A stretch of DNA of 64,000 bases, taken from Rhodococcus sp. 105337 (GTDB lineage: Bacteria; Actinomycetota; Actinomycetes; Mycobacteriales; Mycobacteriaceae). Location of the stretch: NCBI RefSeq assembly GCF_012844225.1, contig NZ_JABAGQ010000016.1, positions 30,065 through 94,064 of the forward strand, in the 5' to 3' direction. How positions within the stretch are numbered: position 1 is the first letter of the stretch; each line of letters begins with the position of its first letter. Positions 53,991 to 63,538 of this stretch are shown piece by piece. Position numbers and translations under genes: made by a program. The notes beneath the pieces are model-generated. The model was not told where the DNA came from. It was given only the letters and a program-made list of their open reading frames with translations, and made no database searches.

Positions 53991-55316
53991 ATGACCGCAC
54001 CTGTGTACGAGTCCCACAACGGTTTCGCACTGTGGTGGGCACGCCTCGCCTGGATTCTTCTCGCGGCGGCCCTGGTCGTACCGATCGTGGTTGCGGGCCT
54101 GCGCGGGGCAGTGCTGTTCACGGTGACGAGCATCGCGGCCGTGGTGGTGGCCGTCGCTGCGGTGTACGGGTTTCTCACGTGGCGTGGTGTTCTCCGGCTG
54201 GCGGCGCTGGTGTCGGCGCTGTGCGCTCCGATCGTCGTGTTGGTCGTAATCGTGCGAGAACGCGAGTTGTGGGTGATTCCGCTCGAGGTGGCTCTCGTGC
54301 TCGCGGCATTCGGATCTGCCCGCGCCGCTCTGAGGATCCGTGCTTCCGAATCCACGATGTCCGAATACCCCGCGGAGACTGTGCACCGGCCGTTTCTCGT
54401 GATGAACCCGCACTCCGGTGGTGGCAAAGTCGTTCGTTTCGACCTGCGACGACGTGCCGAGGAACTCGGTGCCGAGGTCGTAGTACTCGACGGGCCCGAA
54501 TTCGTCGATGTCCAGGCGCTCGCGCGCCGGGCGGTGGCGCGGGGAGCCGATCTGCTCGGTGTTGCCGGTGGCGACGGCACTCAGGCTCTGGTCGCGGGAG
54601 TGGCTGCGGAACAAGGGATTCCGTTCTTGGTGATCAGTGCCGGCACACGCAACCACTTCGCGCTCGACCTCGGACTGGACAGGGAAGACCCCGTGGCCGG
54701 TCTCGAGGCGCTCCGCGACGGAGTCGAACTGCACGTCGACCTCGGACACATCGACGGTCGGCCCTTCGTCAACAACGCGTCCTTCGGGGTCTACGCCGAG
54801 ATCGTGGAAAGCCCGCACTACCGTGACGACAAGGCGAAGACCGTTCTCGACCTGTTGCCCGACCTGCTGGACACCAGCGCACACGGGGCATTGTGCGCAC
54901 GTATCGACGGCACGGTCCTCGAGGGTCCACGCGCATTGCTCGTCAGCAACAATCCGTACACCACGGACGACCTGGTAGGGATGGGCCGGCGTCTTCGGCT
55001 CGATCGAGGCAGGCTCGGCGTGATCGCTCTGTCGGTGCAGGGGGCCGGCCAGATCGTCGGAGTTCTTCGCCGCGCGCGAACCAAAGGTCTCGTCCAGCGC
55101 ACGGCCACGGAAGTCGTGGTGTTTTCGGGCGAACACGACATCGCGGTCGGTGTGGACGGGGAGTCGGTGCGGATGCCGTCGCCGGTGCGCTGCACCGTCG
55201 CCCCGGGTGCGTTACGCGTCCTCGTGCCCCGCGACCGGCCGGGGATGCGGATTCCCCGGCCGGTTCTGGATTGGGTACAGCTGTCCCGGTTGGCGCGTTC
55301 GACTACCAGACCGTGA
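53991..55316 (+). CDS. Diacylglycerol kinase-family protein with membrane domain
   Basis: 441 residues. Three or four N-terminal membrane helices (about 16-108) are fused to a DAGK catalytic domain (about 132-430). It carries MNPHSGGGK (nucleotide loop), GVAGGDGTQ near 188 and GTRNHFALDLG near 218. These enzymes phosphorylate diacylglycerol or related lipids. Its 3' end overlaps the convergent secreted-protein gene by 14 bp. Confidence 0.85.
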   Translation: MTAPVYESHNGFALWWARLAWILLAAALVVPIVVAGLRGAVLFTVTSIAAVVVAVAAVYGFLTWRGVLRLAALVSALCAPIVVLVVIVRERELWVIPLEVALVLAAFGSARAALRIRASESTMSEYPAETVHRPFLVMNPHSGGGKVVRFDLRRRAEELGAEVVVLDGPEFVDVQALARRAVARGADLLGVAGGDGTQALVAGVAAEQGIPFLVISAGTRNHFALDLGLDREDPVAGLEALRDGVELHVDLGHIDGRPFVNNASFGVYAEIVESPHYRDDKAKTVLDLLPDLLDTSAHGALCARIDGTVLEGPRALLVSNNPYTTDDLVGMGRRLRLDRGRLGVIALSVQGAGQIVGVLRRARTKGLVQRTATEVVVFSGEHDIAVGVDGESVRMPSPVRCTVAPGALRVLVPRDRPGMRIPRPVLDWVQLSRLARSTTRP

Positions 55317-55773
55317 CGACGCCACCGCACGACGTGGTCGGGATGGCCCACAAAGGAATGCTGTTCACTGCGCTGACGGTGAATTCGACGTCGCCGGGGC
55401 CCGAACGCACATCGAAACGCGCCACTCCGCTGCCCGGATAGGCGACGGTGACGGAGTCGGTGAGGGTTCCGCGTGCACCGGTGTTGCGGTTGTGCCAGTC
55501 CAGGCGCACGTCGGACCGATATCCACCGGCGAAGAACCACAGGCTGGATACGTCGGGTAGGGACAGCTCGATCCTTCCCGGTTCGGTCTGCCATCCGAAC
55601 AGCCGTGCCGGCGCATACGGCTGGTCCACGATGTAAGGGCTCACGCCCCAGCAGCGGTTCATCGGAATCGGAGTCTCGGCAGCAGCTGTTCCGGCGCCCA
55701 CGCCGAGTCCGGTGAACATGCCTGCGGCAACGAGAGCGGAAGCGGCGGTGCGTCGGAGGAATCGTACGGTCAT
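55303..55773 (-). CDS. Secreted protein of unknown function
   Basis: 156 residues from MTVRFLRRTAAS. A Sec signal peptide ends TAAAE near 32. The mature roughly 124-residue domain is beta-rich with two Cys (CWGVSPY and TSCGGVV near the C-terminus) that could form one disulfide, and resembles small extracellular beta-sandwich domains. No function can be assigned. Confidence 0.75.
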   Translation of the reverse strand: MTVRFLRRTAASALVAAGMFTGLGVGAGTAAAETPIPMNRCWGVSPYIVDQPYAPARLFGWQTEPGRIELSLPDVSSLWFFAGGYRSDVRLDWHNRNTGARGTLTDSVTVAYPGSGVARFDVRSGPGDVEFTVSAVNSIPLWAIPTTSCGGVVTVW

Positions 55774-56105
55774 ACAGGTCCCCTTCTCCTGGAATGAGCG
55801 TTCAGTAGAGCACGCGATATGATTTCGCGCCAACGATTTCGGGCGGTGATCGGCCCTGACGCCCGGTCTCCGTCGCGGGGCAGGCCGCTGCTTACCCACC
55901 TGTGCTGGGCGACGTGCCCCAACCTTCGAATTCACGCGTACCTCACCCCGAACAGTCCGGGTTCGCACCTCGGGCGGCCGGTGCATCGGGTACTGCCGGA
56001 GCAGCCGATTCCGAAAGTGTGCGATTTCTGCGATGAGAAAACCGGTCGAAACGTGTCGGTCCTGTAGTGCAGACTGACGACGCAACCACCAGTCAGGGAG
56101 GACTC
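55774..56105. other. Intergenic region between divergent genes
   Basis: A 332-bp gap between the secreted-protein gene (minus) and the DrrA-like gene (plus). It holds the AGGAG/GGGGAC ribosome-site region of the former and AGGGAGGA of the latter. I see no convincing ORF, operator palindrome or RNA; reading frames here lack ribosome sites and normal codon use. Confidence 0.6.
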
Positions 56106-57083
56106 ATGGCCGACGCCATAGTCGCAGAAGGACTGATCAAGACCTACGGAGATGTCAAAGCCCTCGACGGCATCGACCTCCGGGTGCCCGAAGGGACGGT
56201 CACGGCGCTGCTCGGTCCCAACGGGGCAGGCAAGACGACGACGGTCCGGGTACTCACCACTTTGATCGTGCCCGATGCCGGTAGCGCGCGGGTCGCGGGT
56301 TTCGACGTCGTGAACGACGCCCGCGCACTCCGCTCCCACATCGGAGCGTCGGGGCAGTATGCGGCGGTGGACGAATACCTCACCGGTTTCGAGAACCTCG
56401 AGATGGTCGGAAGGCTCTACCACCTGGGCGTCAAACGCAGCAGGGAGAGAGCGCGCGAACTGCTCGCGCAGTTCGACCTCGAAGAGGCAGGAGATCGCCC
56501 GGTCAAGGGCTATTCGGGAGGTATGCGCCGACGTCTCGACCTCGCCGGCGCGCTGGTCGCCGAACCGCCGGTGCTCTTCCTCGACGAGCCCACCACCGGC
56601 CTGGACCCCCGGGCGCGGCTCGGATTGTGGGAGGTCATCGACACGCTGGTGGCGCGTGGCACCACGCTCCTGCTCACCACCCAGTACATGGACGAAGCCG
56701 AGCGCCTCGCCGACGACATCGCGGTGATCGACCGCGGCAAGGTCATCGCGCGCGGTGATGCGGACGAACTCAAGAGCCAGGTGGGTGGTGAACGCATCGA
56801 AATCGGTGTGCCCGATGCCGGAGACCAGCAAGTCGCATGCCGCGAACTCGCCTCGGTCGCGTCGGGTGAGATCCAGCTCGATTCGGGAACCGGAACGCTC
56901 ACCGTCCCCCTGAGTGGCGCGGGGGGCGGGGCGGGCGCCGAAGCCCTCGTCGCGGCGCTGGGGAAGCTCGCGGTGGCGGGCGTTCGCGTGACCGATGTGG
57001 CACTGCGAAAGCCGACACTCGACGACGTGTTCCTCACCCTGACGGGCCACGAGGCAGAGAAGACAGAGGAGGCGGCGCAGTGA
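56106..57083 (+). CDS. ABC transporter ATPase, DrrA type
   Basis: 325 residues from MADAIVAEG with GGGAGGAC upstream. Walker A GPNGAGKTTT near 40, signature YSGGMRRRLDLAGAL near 139, Walker B LFLDEPTTGLDPRAR and the C-terminal DrrA-type extension (about 225-325, ending DDVFLTLTGH) are present. Such ATPases with DrrB permeases export drugs, lipids or glycolipids; substrate is unknown. Confidence 0.9.
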   Translation: MADAIVAEGLIKTYGDVKALDGIDLRVPEGTVTALLGPNGAGKTTTVRVLTTLIVPDAGSARVAGFDVVNDARALRSHIGASGQYAAVDEYLTGFENLEMVGRLYHLGVKRSRERARELLAQFDLEEAGDRPVKGYSGGMRRRLDLAGALVAEPPVLFLDEPTTGLDPRARLGLWEVIDTLVARGTTLLLTTQYMDEAERLADDIAVIDRGKVIARGDADELKSQVGGERIEIGVPDAGDQQVACRELASVASGEIQLDSGTGTLTVPLSGAGGGAGAEALVAALGKLAVAGVRVTDVALRKPTLDDVFLTLTGHEAEKTEEAAQ

Positions 57084-57883
57084 ATTCGGTACAGCTGGTC
57101 ACATCGGACGGCCTCACCATAGCCAAGCGCAACATGATCAAGATCAAGCGTGTGCCCGATCTCATCGTGTTCACGATGCTCTCGCCGATCATGTTCGTGC
57201 TGCTGTTCGCCTACGTGTTCGGTAGCGCGATCGACATTCCCGGAATGTCGTATCGCGAATTCCTCATCGCCGGCATCTTCACTCAGACGGTGATCTTCGG
57301 GTCCACGTGGACCGGTCTGGGAATGGTCGAAGACCTGCAGAAAGGCATCATCGATCGGTTCCGGTCGCTGCCCATGGCACCCTCGGCCGTCCTGATCGGA
57401 CGGACGACCACGGACGTGCTCATCAACGTGGTCAGCCTCGTGGTGATGTCGCTGACCGGTCTGGTGGTGGGGTGGAGGATCCACTCGTCCTTCGGGGAGG
57501 CCGTAGCGGGTTACCTTCTGTTGCTGCTGTTCGCCTACGCGTTGTCGTGGGTGATGGCCGTGGTCGGAATGTGGGTCCGGACGCCCGAGGTGTTCAACAA
57601 CGCGAGCTTCATGGTGATCTTCCCGTTGTCGTTCGTCGCGAACACCTTCGTCGATCCGTCGTCCATGCCGCCTGTCCTCCGCACGATCGCCGAGTGGAAT
57701 CCGCTGTCGGCACTCACGCAGGCCGTGCGAAACCTGTTCGGGAACACCAACCCGATGGTTCCGCCGCCGGACGTCTGGCCGCTGCAGAATCCGATCCTCG
57801 CGTCGCTCCTGTGGACGGCGCTGATACTGATCGTGTTCGTACCGTTCGCGATCTACCGGTATCAGAAAGCGGTCAGCCGCTGA
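57080..57883 (+). CDS. ABC-2 type permease, DrrB type
   Basis: 267 residues with GTG start, overlapping the ATPase by 4 bp. Six hydrophobic segments span about 28-48, 60-82, 103-130, 136-160, 170-190 and 230-255. It shows the ABC-2 features GIFTQTVIFGSTWTGLGMVEDLQKGIIDRFRSLPM. It forms the transmembrane half of the exporter. Confidence 0.9.
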   Translation: MNSVQLVTSDGLTIAKRNMIKIKRVPDLIVFTMLSPIMFVLLFAYVFGSAIDIPGMSYREFLIAGIFTQTVIFGSTWTGLGMVEDLQKGIIDRFRSLPMAPSAVLIGRTTTDVLINVVSLVVMSLTGLVVGWRIHSSFGEAVAGYLLLLLFAYALSWVMAVVGMWVRTPEVFNNASFMVIFPLSFVANTFVDPSSMPPVLRTIAEWNPLSALTQAVRNLFGNTNPMVPPPDVWPLQNPILASLLWTALILIVFVPFAIYRYQKAVSR

Positions 57884-57946
57884 GTTTTCCGGTGCACCGA
57901 GTTTCCAGTGGATCGGGTATCCCGCAGGACGCTCGCGGTGGTGGAA

Positions 57947-59011
57947 TCAGCGTGCTTGGCGAGTTGCCCAGTCGTTGATCGCCACCGCGAACTCCGCCGA
58001 GACGGGGAGCAATGCCACCACGTCGGCGGGGCTCGGAGGCAGCGGGCCGAGTTCTTCGAGGCTGTGGTTCGCGGTAGCGAAGTGCTCGAACTGCAGGTCG
58101 GTGTGCTCGAGAGACCGTCGCAGCGGATCGACCTGTGCGCAGCTGATGTTGAGATCCTTGTCCGAGCAAGTGAGCAGCACCGGTGTATCCGCCGCCAGTC
58201 CCGCGGCCAGCGCGGCTGGATCGAGCCTGTCCGCCTCGGCGAGGAACTTGGCGTTGGCCTCGTTCAACCCGAGTTGCGCAACCAGAGGATGCTGGTCCGC
58301 AGGGACGGTACCCGTGGCGCGCAGCGATTCCACGGTTCGCGGCACGTCGGCACGCACCGCTTCGGCCTGGTCCGGGCTCAGCTGCCCGGACTCTGCCACG
58401 GCCGTGATCTGTGCCGACAGCAGATCGAGATAGCGCATCGGGAGGGGCTGGAGAAGCCCGAACCCGTCACCGATTCCCCTGTCGGCGAGAGCGAGTGCGG
58501 TCAGGCCGCCTTCGCTGTGCCCGAGGACGAGGACGTCCGACGTGGCGAATCCCGTCCGGGTGGCGAGCAGGTCGGCTGCGGCCGCGGCGTGATCGACCTG
58601 GTCGACGAAACCGTACTCGCCGACGGTCTCCGCCGTGAACTTTCCGAGCCCTGTGTCGCCGGCCCCGATCTTGTCGAATCGAAGACTGGCGATTCCTTGG
58701 GCTGCAAGCGAATCGGCGACCCTCTGCAGCACATCGGAGGATGCGACCCCCGGCTGATTGCCGTTGCGATCGGTCGGACCGCTACCGGGCAGCAACAACG
58801 CAGCACCGGTGGTGGCGCCGTTCGGGAGTCGGAGACTGCCGTGGAACGTACTGCCGTCGGCGTCGAAGGTTACTGCGGTGTCGTCCCCCGAGGGCAGGAT
58901 GACCGAACCGGTGTCGGGCAGCGCCGACGCCGTTCCGGCGAGCGTCACCCCGCCTCCCAGCACCAAGATCGGTACCGCTACCGCACCAGCCCACCGCCGC
59001 AGATTCCGCAT
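57947..59011 (-). CDS. Exported alpha/beta hydrolase
   Basis: 354 residues from MRNLRRWAGA. A signal peptide ends TASA-LP near 32. The hydrolase core has LLLPGSGPTDRNGN (oxyanion), LRFDKIGAGDT, and nucleophile elbow GHSEGG near 163, with His late in NHSLEE. Close spacing (33 bp) to the type II cholesterol oxidase gene and shared strand put it at the end of the kstD operon. It could act on steroid esters, which is inference from context only. Confidence 0.82.
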   Translation of the reverse strand: MRNLRRWAGAVAVPILVLGGGVTLAGTASALPDTGSVILPSGDDTAVTFDADGSTFHGSLRLPNGATTGAALLLPGSGPTDRNGNQPGVASSDVLQRVADSLAAQGIASLRFDKIGAGDTGLGKFTAETVGEYGFVDQVDHAAAAADLLATRTGFATSDVLVLGHSEGGLTALALADRGIGDGFGLLQPLPMRYLDLLSAQITAVAESGQLSPDQAEAVRADVPRTVESLRATGTVPADQHPLVAQLGLNEANAKFLAEADRLDPAALAAGLAADTPVLLTCSDKDLNISCAQVDPLRRSLEHTDLQFEHFATANHSLEELGPLPPSPADVVALLPVSAEFAVAINDWATRQAR

Positions 59012-59044
59012 GGGGCAGAACATTAGCAAAGCTGACGAGACCGG

Positions 59045-60790
59045 TCAGGGGAGCAACGTGTCGATGAAGCTGTTGCTGTAGACGCGATGAGGATCCAGCC
59101 GGTTGAACACCGCCCGCGCCGAATCCCAATTGTCTTCGGACGGAACGCCTTCGCGATAGGTGTCGGGCAGGCTCTGGGAGACGATGGTCTCATCGGTGTA
59201 CGGCAGGTCCGGGCCGAATGCCCACCCCTTCGACCATTCCGGCCGGAACGTCGAATCTTCGCCGTTGTACCGCTGTCTCATCCACTGTTCCATTTCGCGG
59301 TAGAACGCGAACATGCCGGGTGTTCCAGGCACACCCAGCACATTGAGCCAGATGGCTGTGTCCCACTCCGGGTGGTCGGGGCGAGGACGCGTCGACGCGA
59401 GCGTCGGCGACCCGGCGGACGGCACGAGAACATCCTCCGGCAGGTCCAGACCACAACAGCGGATCTCGACCGGCCCGTTGAGCGGGTACTGCCCGAGCGC
59501 ACGGTAGTGCTCGATCCGCTCCTGGAACCAGTGCGTGAAGTCGTGAATCACGGTGGCGATATTGGCGCGATCGGTGAGTACGGCGCCCCCGCCCTCGGTG
59601 AGACGCAGTGTCGTCGCTTTGATGTAGAACTGCAGGTCCTTCGACCATCCCCAGATATCGGACGACGCCGTCGCCGCCAATCCCGCGACCGTCACACCGT
59701 AATACGTCTGCCCGAACGCCGGGGCGATCGCGGTGTTGCCGGCCGTCAACTGGCCCAGCAGATCGGTGATCGGCTCCGGGACGTTGTCGGAGAACGGATA
59801 GTTGTACGGCCCGTGTACTTCTCGGGACGAGGCCGGCTTCTCGGGAGCGAGAGACCAGACTTTCAGCCACGGCTTGTCGGTGAAGGGGTACCAGATGGCC
59901 TCGGCGCGCCCGGTACTGCGCACGAACGACTCGAAGGTGCGGCCCTGGGCGCCGGGGAGAGAGAACAACTCGTCCCACGGGATGTCGGTGAAGCTCTGAC
60001 AGCGCATGCGGTAGTTCGGTCCCGCCTGCAGGGTCACGGAGGTGACGAACGTGCGGCCCAGATGGCACAGCAACGGCGAGATATCGGGATCGGCGCGGGT
60101 GAACGTGCGCAACGAATACGCGCTTCCGTCCCATACGACGGCGGTGAGCTCGGTGACGTGGTTGCTCAACGACCCGAAGGTGTGTCCGGGCTCGGTGGAT
60201 TCGCCGTCGGCCGGTAGAGCAGCTCCGTGTGCGTTGACGGCGAGCGAACCGGCAATCGTGAGGACTCCGGGTGCGGGGAGATTCGCCCAGCCGAGGCCGT
60301 GCTGTTGAAGTGCCGTCGTGATGGCGTCGAGTGTGGCGCCGGGACCTGCCGTCACCGTGGGGGGAGAACTTCCGGGATCAACGTCCACCCAGTCGAGGTG
60401 GGCGATGGTGTCGGCGAGGATCACCCGGTCGATGGGTGCGCCGTTGACGACCGTCAGCGGCGTCCAGCCGTGCATCGCGCCCCGCGGCCGGATCGTGTAG
60501 CCGTTCTGGTGGCCCCAATTGACCAGCTGAACAACATCATCCGGTGTTCGCGGCGCACAGGTCCAGATTGCGTCCAGCATGATCTCTTTGGACCAGTTCT
60601 GGTACGCCTGCTGGTACGGGGCGATGCCCTCGGGAAAGGAGGGCGGTGCCGGAAGGGTGCTCGCGGCCGAACCCGAAGGGACTGCGTGGACGGGCGTCCA
60701 GCCGCCCAGTGCGGTGGCCGCGATGGCTCCGGCGCCCACAGCAAGGAAGCCACGCCGGGACAGGGACGGCGACGCATCTCGAATTGCCAT
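59045..60790 (-). CDS. Secreted type II (VAO-family) cholesterol oxidase
   Basis: 581 residues. A Tat signal (SRRGFLAVGAGAIAATALGG) precedes an FAD-binding PCMH domain with PRGAMHGWTPLT, where His107 corresponds to the residue that binds FAD covalently in the Brevibacterium sterolicum enzyme. APGVLTIAGSLAVNAHGA follows. The C-terminal part (about 240-560) matches the cholesterol-oxidase substrate-binding domain, with WYPFTDKPWLKVWS and IWLNVLGVPGTPGMFAFYREME. It oxidises and isomerises cholesterol to cholestenone. It is unrelated in fold to the GMC oxidase at 35.5-37.1 kb, and lies 31 bp after hsd4B. Confidence 0.9.
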   Translation of the reverse strand: MAIRDASPSLSRRGFLAVGAGAIAATALGGWTPVHAVPSGSAASTLPAPPSFPEGIAPYQQAYQNWSKEIMLDAIWTCAPRTPDDVVQLVNWGHQNGYTIRPRGAMHGWTPLTVVNGAPIDRVILADTIAHLDWVDVDPGSSPPTVTAGPGATLDAITTALQQHGLGWANLPAPGVLTIAGSLAVNAHGAALPADGESTEPGHTFGSLSNHVTELTAVVWDGSAYSLRTFTRADPDISPLLCHLGRTFVTSVTLQAGPNYRMRCQSFTDIPWDELFSLPGAQGRTFESFVRSTGRAEAIWYPFTDKPWLKVWSLAPEKPASSREVHGPYNYPFSDNVPEPITDLLGQLTAGNTAIAPAFGQTYYGVTVAGLAATASSDIWGWSKDLQFYIKATTLRLTEGGGAVLTDRANIATVIHDFTHWFQERIEHYRALGQYPLNGPVEIRCCGLDLPEDVLVPSAGSPTLASTRPRPDHPEWDTAIWLNVLGVPGTPGMFAFYREMEQWMRQRYNGEDSTFRPEWSKGWAFGPDLPYTDETIVSQSLPDTYREGVPSEDNWDSARAVFNRLDPHRVYSNSFIDTLLP

Positions 60791-60821
60791 GTGTGTGTTT
60801 ACTTTCCCCAGGGTTATGTTG

Positions 60822-61682
60822 TCACGACACGGTCAGGACGACATCGGCCAGTGCCGGCGCGAGGTCACGTTCGACCACCGAGGCGGTCGCAAGCTTGCGG
60901 GTACCTTCGTCCCAGACCCGTATACGAAGGGTCTCCCCGGGGAACACCACACCGGCGAACCGTGCCCGGAAACCGGCGACTCGGGCGGCGTCCGCATCGA
61001 GGAACCGGTCGGTGACGGCTTTGCACACGATTCCGTAGGTGCACAGCCCGTGCAGGATCGGGGCGGGGAAGCCGGCGGCCGCCGCGAACTCGGGATCGGA
61101 ATGCAGGGGATTGCGGTCCCCGCACAACCGGTACAGCAGCGCCTGTTGTGGAAGAGTCGGGACATCGATTTCGGCATCCGGTTCCCGTTCGGGAAGCTCC
61201 ACCGACTCGGACGGTCCGCGTTCTCCGCCGAATCCACCTTCACCGCGCGCAAAGATCGACGACCGGGCCGTCCACAGAGGATTACCGTCGGGGTCTTCGG
61301 TGGTGGATTCCTGCACGATCACGGCGGCCTTGCCCTTGTCCCACACCTCGGAGATGCGGGTGACGGTGCGGCCTTTGCCCGACGGCGGGATGGGCGCGTG
61401 CACGAGCACTTCCTGACTGCCGTGCACGACCTTGGCGAGATCGATCTCGATTCCGGGAAAGGACACCTTCGGCGGTTCGATCTGGTGGAACGTGGCCGCG
61501 ACCGTCGCGAAGGTGGGCAGCGCCTGCGGTGCGTGGTCCCCGAGATATCGCAGTTCGCCGGCGTCGGTGGGCCGGGATCCGGCACCGAGACCGAGGTTGT
61601 AGAGCTGGATGTCGTTGCTCGACCAGGAGAATTCCTGGGCGGGCAACTCGGCGCCGAGAGCGACGGCGAGGTCGATGGGCAC
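60822..61682 (-). CDS. hsd4B: MaoC-like steroid enoyl-CoA hydratase (Hsd4B, Rv3538-like)
   Basis: 286 residues, the same length as Rv3538. It is a double hotdog hydratase 2: the N-half has WSSNDIQLYNLGLGAG, and the C-half has the catalytic D-x4-H segment LCGDRNPLHSDPEFAAAAGFPAPILHGLCTYG. It hydrates enoyl-CoA intermediates of steroid side-chain oxidation. It lies 48 bp after kstD, the same pairing as Rv3537-Rv3538. Confidence 0.9.
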   Translation of the reverse strand: MPIDLAVALGAELPAQEFSWSSNDIQLYNLGLGAGSRPTDAGELRYLGDHAPQALPTFATVAATFHQIEPPKVSFPGIEIDLAKVVHGSQEVLVHAPIPPSGKGRTVTRISEVWDKGKAAVIVQESTTEDPDGNPLWTARSSIFARGEGGFGGERGPSESVELPEREPDAEIDVPTLPQQALLYRLCGDRNPLHSDPEFAAAAGFPAPILHGLCTYGIVCKAVTDRFLDADAARVAGFRARFAGVVFPGETLRIRVWDEGTRKLATASVVERDLAPALADVVLTVS

Positions 61683-61730
61683 GCGATGTTGTCCTTTCGC
61701 GAAGACGGCGGCGCGGTGGCCCGGTATCGG

Positions 61731-63446
61731 TCAGCGGCTTTCGGCGGGTTCGGTCAGTTCGTCGTCGACGGGGTCACCGTGATCGGAGTCGAGGATGTCG
61801 AGGACTGCCAGATATCCGAAGGTCATCGCGGGGCCGATCGTTGCCCCCGGCCCGGCGTACGTGTGTCCCATGACGGGTGAACCGACGTTGCCCGTCGCGT
61901 AGAGCCCCGCGATCACGGTGCCGTCCTCGCGCAGCACCCGCGCGTGGACGTCGGTGACGAGGCCACCTTTGGTTCCGAGATCGCCGGGCACGACCTTGAA
62001 CGCGTAGAACGGCGCCTTGTCGACGACGCCGAGGCTCGGGTTGGGCTTGTTGCGGGGATCGCCGTAGTAGTGGTCGTATTCCGACTCGCCGCGGCCGAAG
62101 TCCTCGTCTTTACCGGCACGCGCGAAACCGTTGAACCGTTCGACGGTGTCGGTGAGCGCTGCGGCAGGGACCCCGATCTTCTCGGCGAGTTCGCTGATCG
62201 AGCCGGCCTTGACGAGCACCCCGGCCTTCTCCCAGCGGCCGGGAAAGGGCGTTCGCGGGGTGATACCGGCGAAGGTGTACCGATCGCGGTAGCGCTGATC
62301 GAGGATGAGCCAACTCGGAATGTTCTCCCCGGGTCCGTCGCCACGGCCGTACTTCCCGCCGTACATCGCGTGTGTCGCCTCGACGTAGGGCGCGGACTCG
62401 TTCACGAATCGTTTTCCGGCACTGTTGACCATCATGCAGCCGGGCAGGCTTCGTTCCGACAGGGCGAACCACGGACCGCCGGTGAGCGGGAAGGACGGAC
62501 CCCACCACGCGTCGTCCATGAAGTCCACTGCAGCCCCGAGCTTTTGGCCCGCCAGGATTCCGTCGCCGGTGTTGGCTTTGGCTCCCACCGTCCATTCGGT
62601 GCCGATCGGCGCGCGCTGGTACTTCTTGCGCATCTCCTCGTTGTGCTCGAACCCGCCGCTGGCGAGGATCACGCCCTTGCGGGCACGGATGATCTGCTGC
62701 TCGCCGTGCGCGTCGACGGTCACCCCGCGCACCACACCGTCCTCGACGAACAGGTCGGTCAGCGCGGTATCGAGGAGCAACGGAACGCCGGCGTCCCGCA
62801 GACCGATGCGCAGGCCGGCCATCAGCGCCTGGCCGCGCACCAGAAGGTGCTTCTTGGTGATGTTGGCCCACACGAATCGCGCTCCGACCCGAACGGCACG
62901 GAGGGGTCCGCGGGGGTTGCGCACCAGCAGGTTCAGCCATTTGTAATCGGCCTGGGTGATGACGAAGTTCTTCGGGGCGCGCGCGTAATCGGGCTCGAGC
63001 AAAGCGAGATCGTCGCCGAGGCGGCGGCCGTCGAACGGTGTCGGCTCCACCGAGCGCCCCCCTGCTCGCCCGCCGGGCGCCTCCGGATAGTAATCGGAAT
63101 AGCCTGGAACCCATTGCAATTCGAGCGCACTGTGCTTCTGCACGAACGACAGCATCTCGGGCCCGCGATCGATGTAGGTATCGATCTTCTCGGCGGGCAC
63201 GACGTCGCCGATGATGCTGTGGAGGTACGTGCGAGCGGCCTCGGGAGTGTCCTGCACCCCGGCGGCCACGAGGGCGTCGTTGTTGGGAATCCACACGCCG
63301 CCGCCGGAGCGGGCACTCGATCCGCCGTACCGGGATGCCTTCTCGATCAGGACGACACTCGACCCCTTGCGGGCAGCGGTGATCGCGGCGGTCATTCCGC
63401 CGGCGCCACTGCCGACGACGACAATGTCGTACTCCTGATAGCTCAT
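61731..63446 (-). CDS. kstD: 3-Ketosteroid delta-1-dehydrogenase
   Basis: 571 residues from MSYQEYDIVVVGSGAGGM. The FAD-binding motif is GSGAGG near 12. SSARSGGGVWIPNN, ILASGGFEHNEEMR, GLYATGNVGSPVMGHTYAGPGATIGPAMTFG and the FAD/substrate Tyr-containing regions are as in KstD. It introduces the C1-C2 double bond that starts B-ring opening. Its start codon is one base from a KstR box, so the mRNA is likely leaderless. It heads a kstD-hsd4B-cholesterol oxidase-hydrolase operon. Confidence 0.95.
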   Translation of the reverse strand: MSYQEYDIVVVGSGAGGMTAAITAARKGSSVVLIEKASRYGGSSARSGGGVWIPNNDALVAAGVQDTPEAARTYLHSIIGDVVPAEKIDTYIDRGPEMLSFVQKHSALELQWVPGYSDYYPEAPGGRAGGRSVEPTPFDGRRLGDDLALLEPDYARAPKNFVITQADYKWLNLLVRNPRGPLRAVRVGARFVWANITKKHLLVRGQALMAGLRIGLRDAGVPLLLDTALTDLFVEDGVVRGVTVDAHGEQQIIRARKGVILASGGFEHNEEMRKKYQRAPIGTEWTVGAKANTGDGILAGQKLGAAVDFMDDAWWGPSFPLTGGPWFALSERSLPGCMMVNSAGKRFVNESAPYVEATHAMYGGKYGRGDGPGENIPSWLILDQRYRDRYTFAGITPRTPFPGRWEKAGVLVKAGSISELAEKIGVPAAALTDTVERFNGFARAGKDEDFGRGESEYDHYYGDPRNKPNPSLGVVDKAPFYAFKVVPGDLGTKGGLVTDVHARVLREDGTVIAGLYATGNVGSPVMGHTYAGPGATIGPAMTFGYLAVLDILDSDHGDPVDDELTEPAESR

Positions 63447-63447
63447 G

Positions 63448-63461
63448 TAGAACACGTTATA
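63448..63461. promoter_or_regulatory. KstR box abutting the kstD start
   Basis: TAGAACACGTTATA matches TnnAACnnGTTnnA and ends one base before the kstD ATG (minus strand). On the minus strand its outer edge reads TATAAC, a possible -10 whose start point would fall within three bases of the ATG. Confidence 0.85.
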
Positions 63462-63524
63462 GAACGAGGGGGTGTGGAGTCCATCTTTTCTGTACAACCC
63501 ACTGCCGGTACAGAGAGCGGCGAC

Positions 63525-63538
63525 CGGAACGCGTTCCA
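63525..63538. promoter_or_regulatory. Near-match KstR-type site
   Basis: CGGAACGCGTTCCA contains the palindrome GGAACGCGTTCC and differs from TnnAACnnGTTnnA only at the first base. It lies 64 bp beyond the good kstD box. The rest of the gap 63447-63721 shows no gene. Confidence 0.4.
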
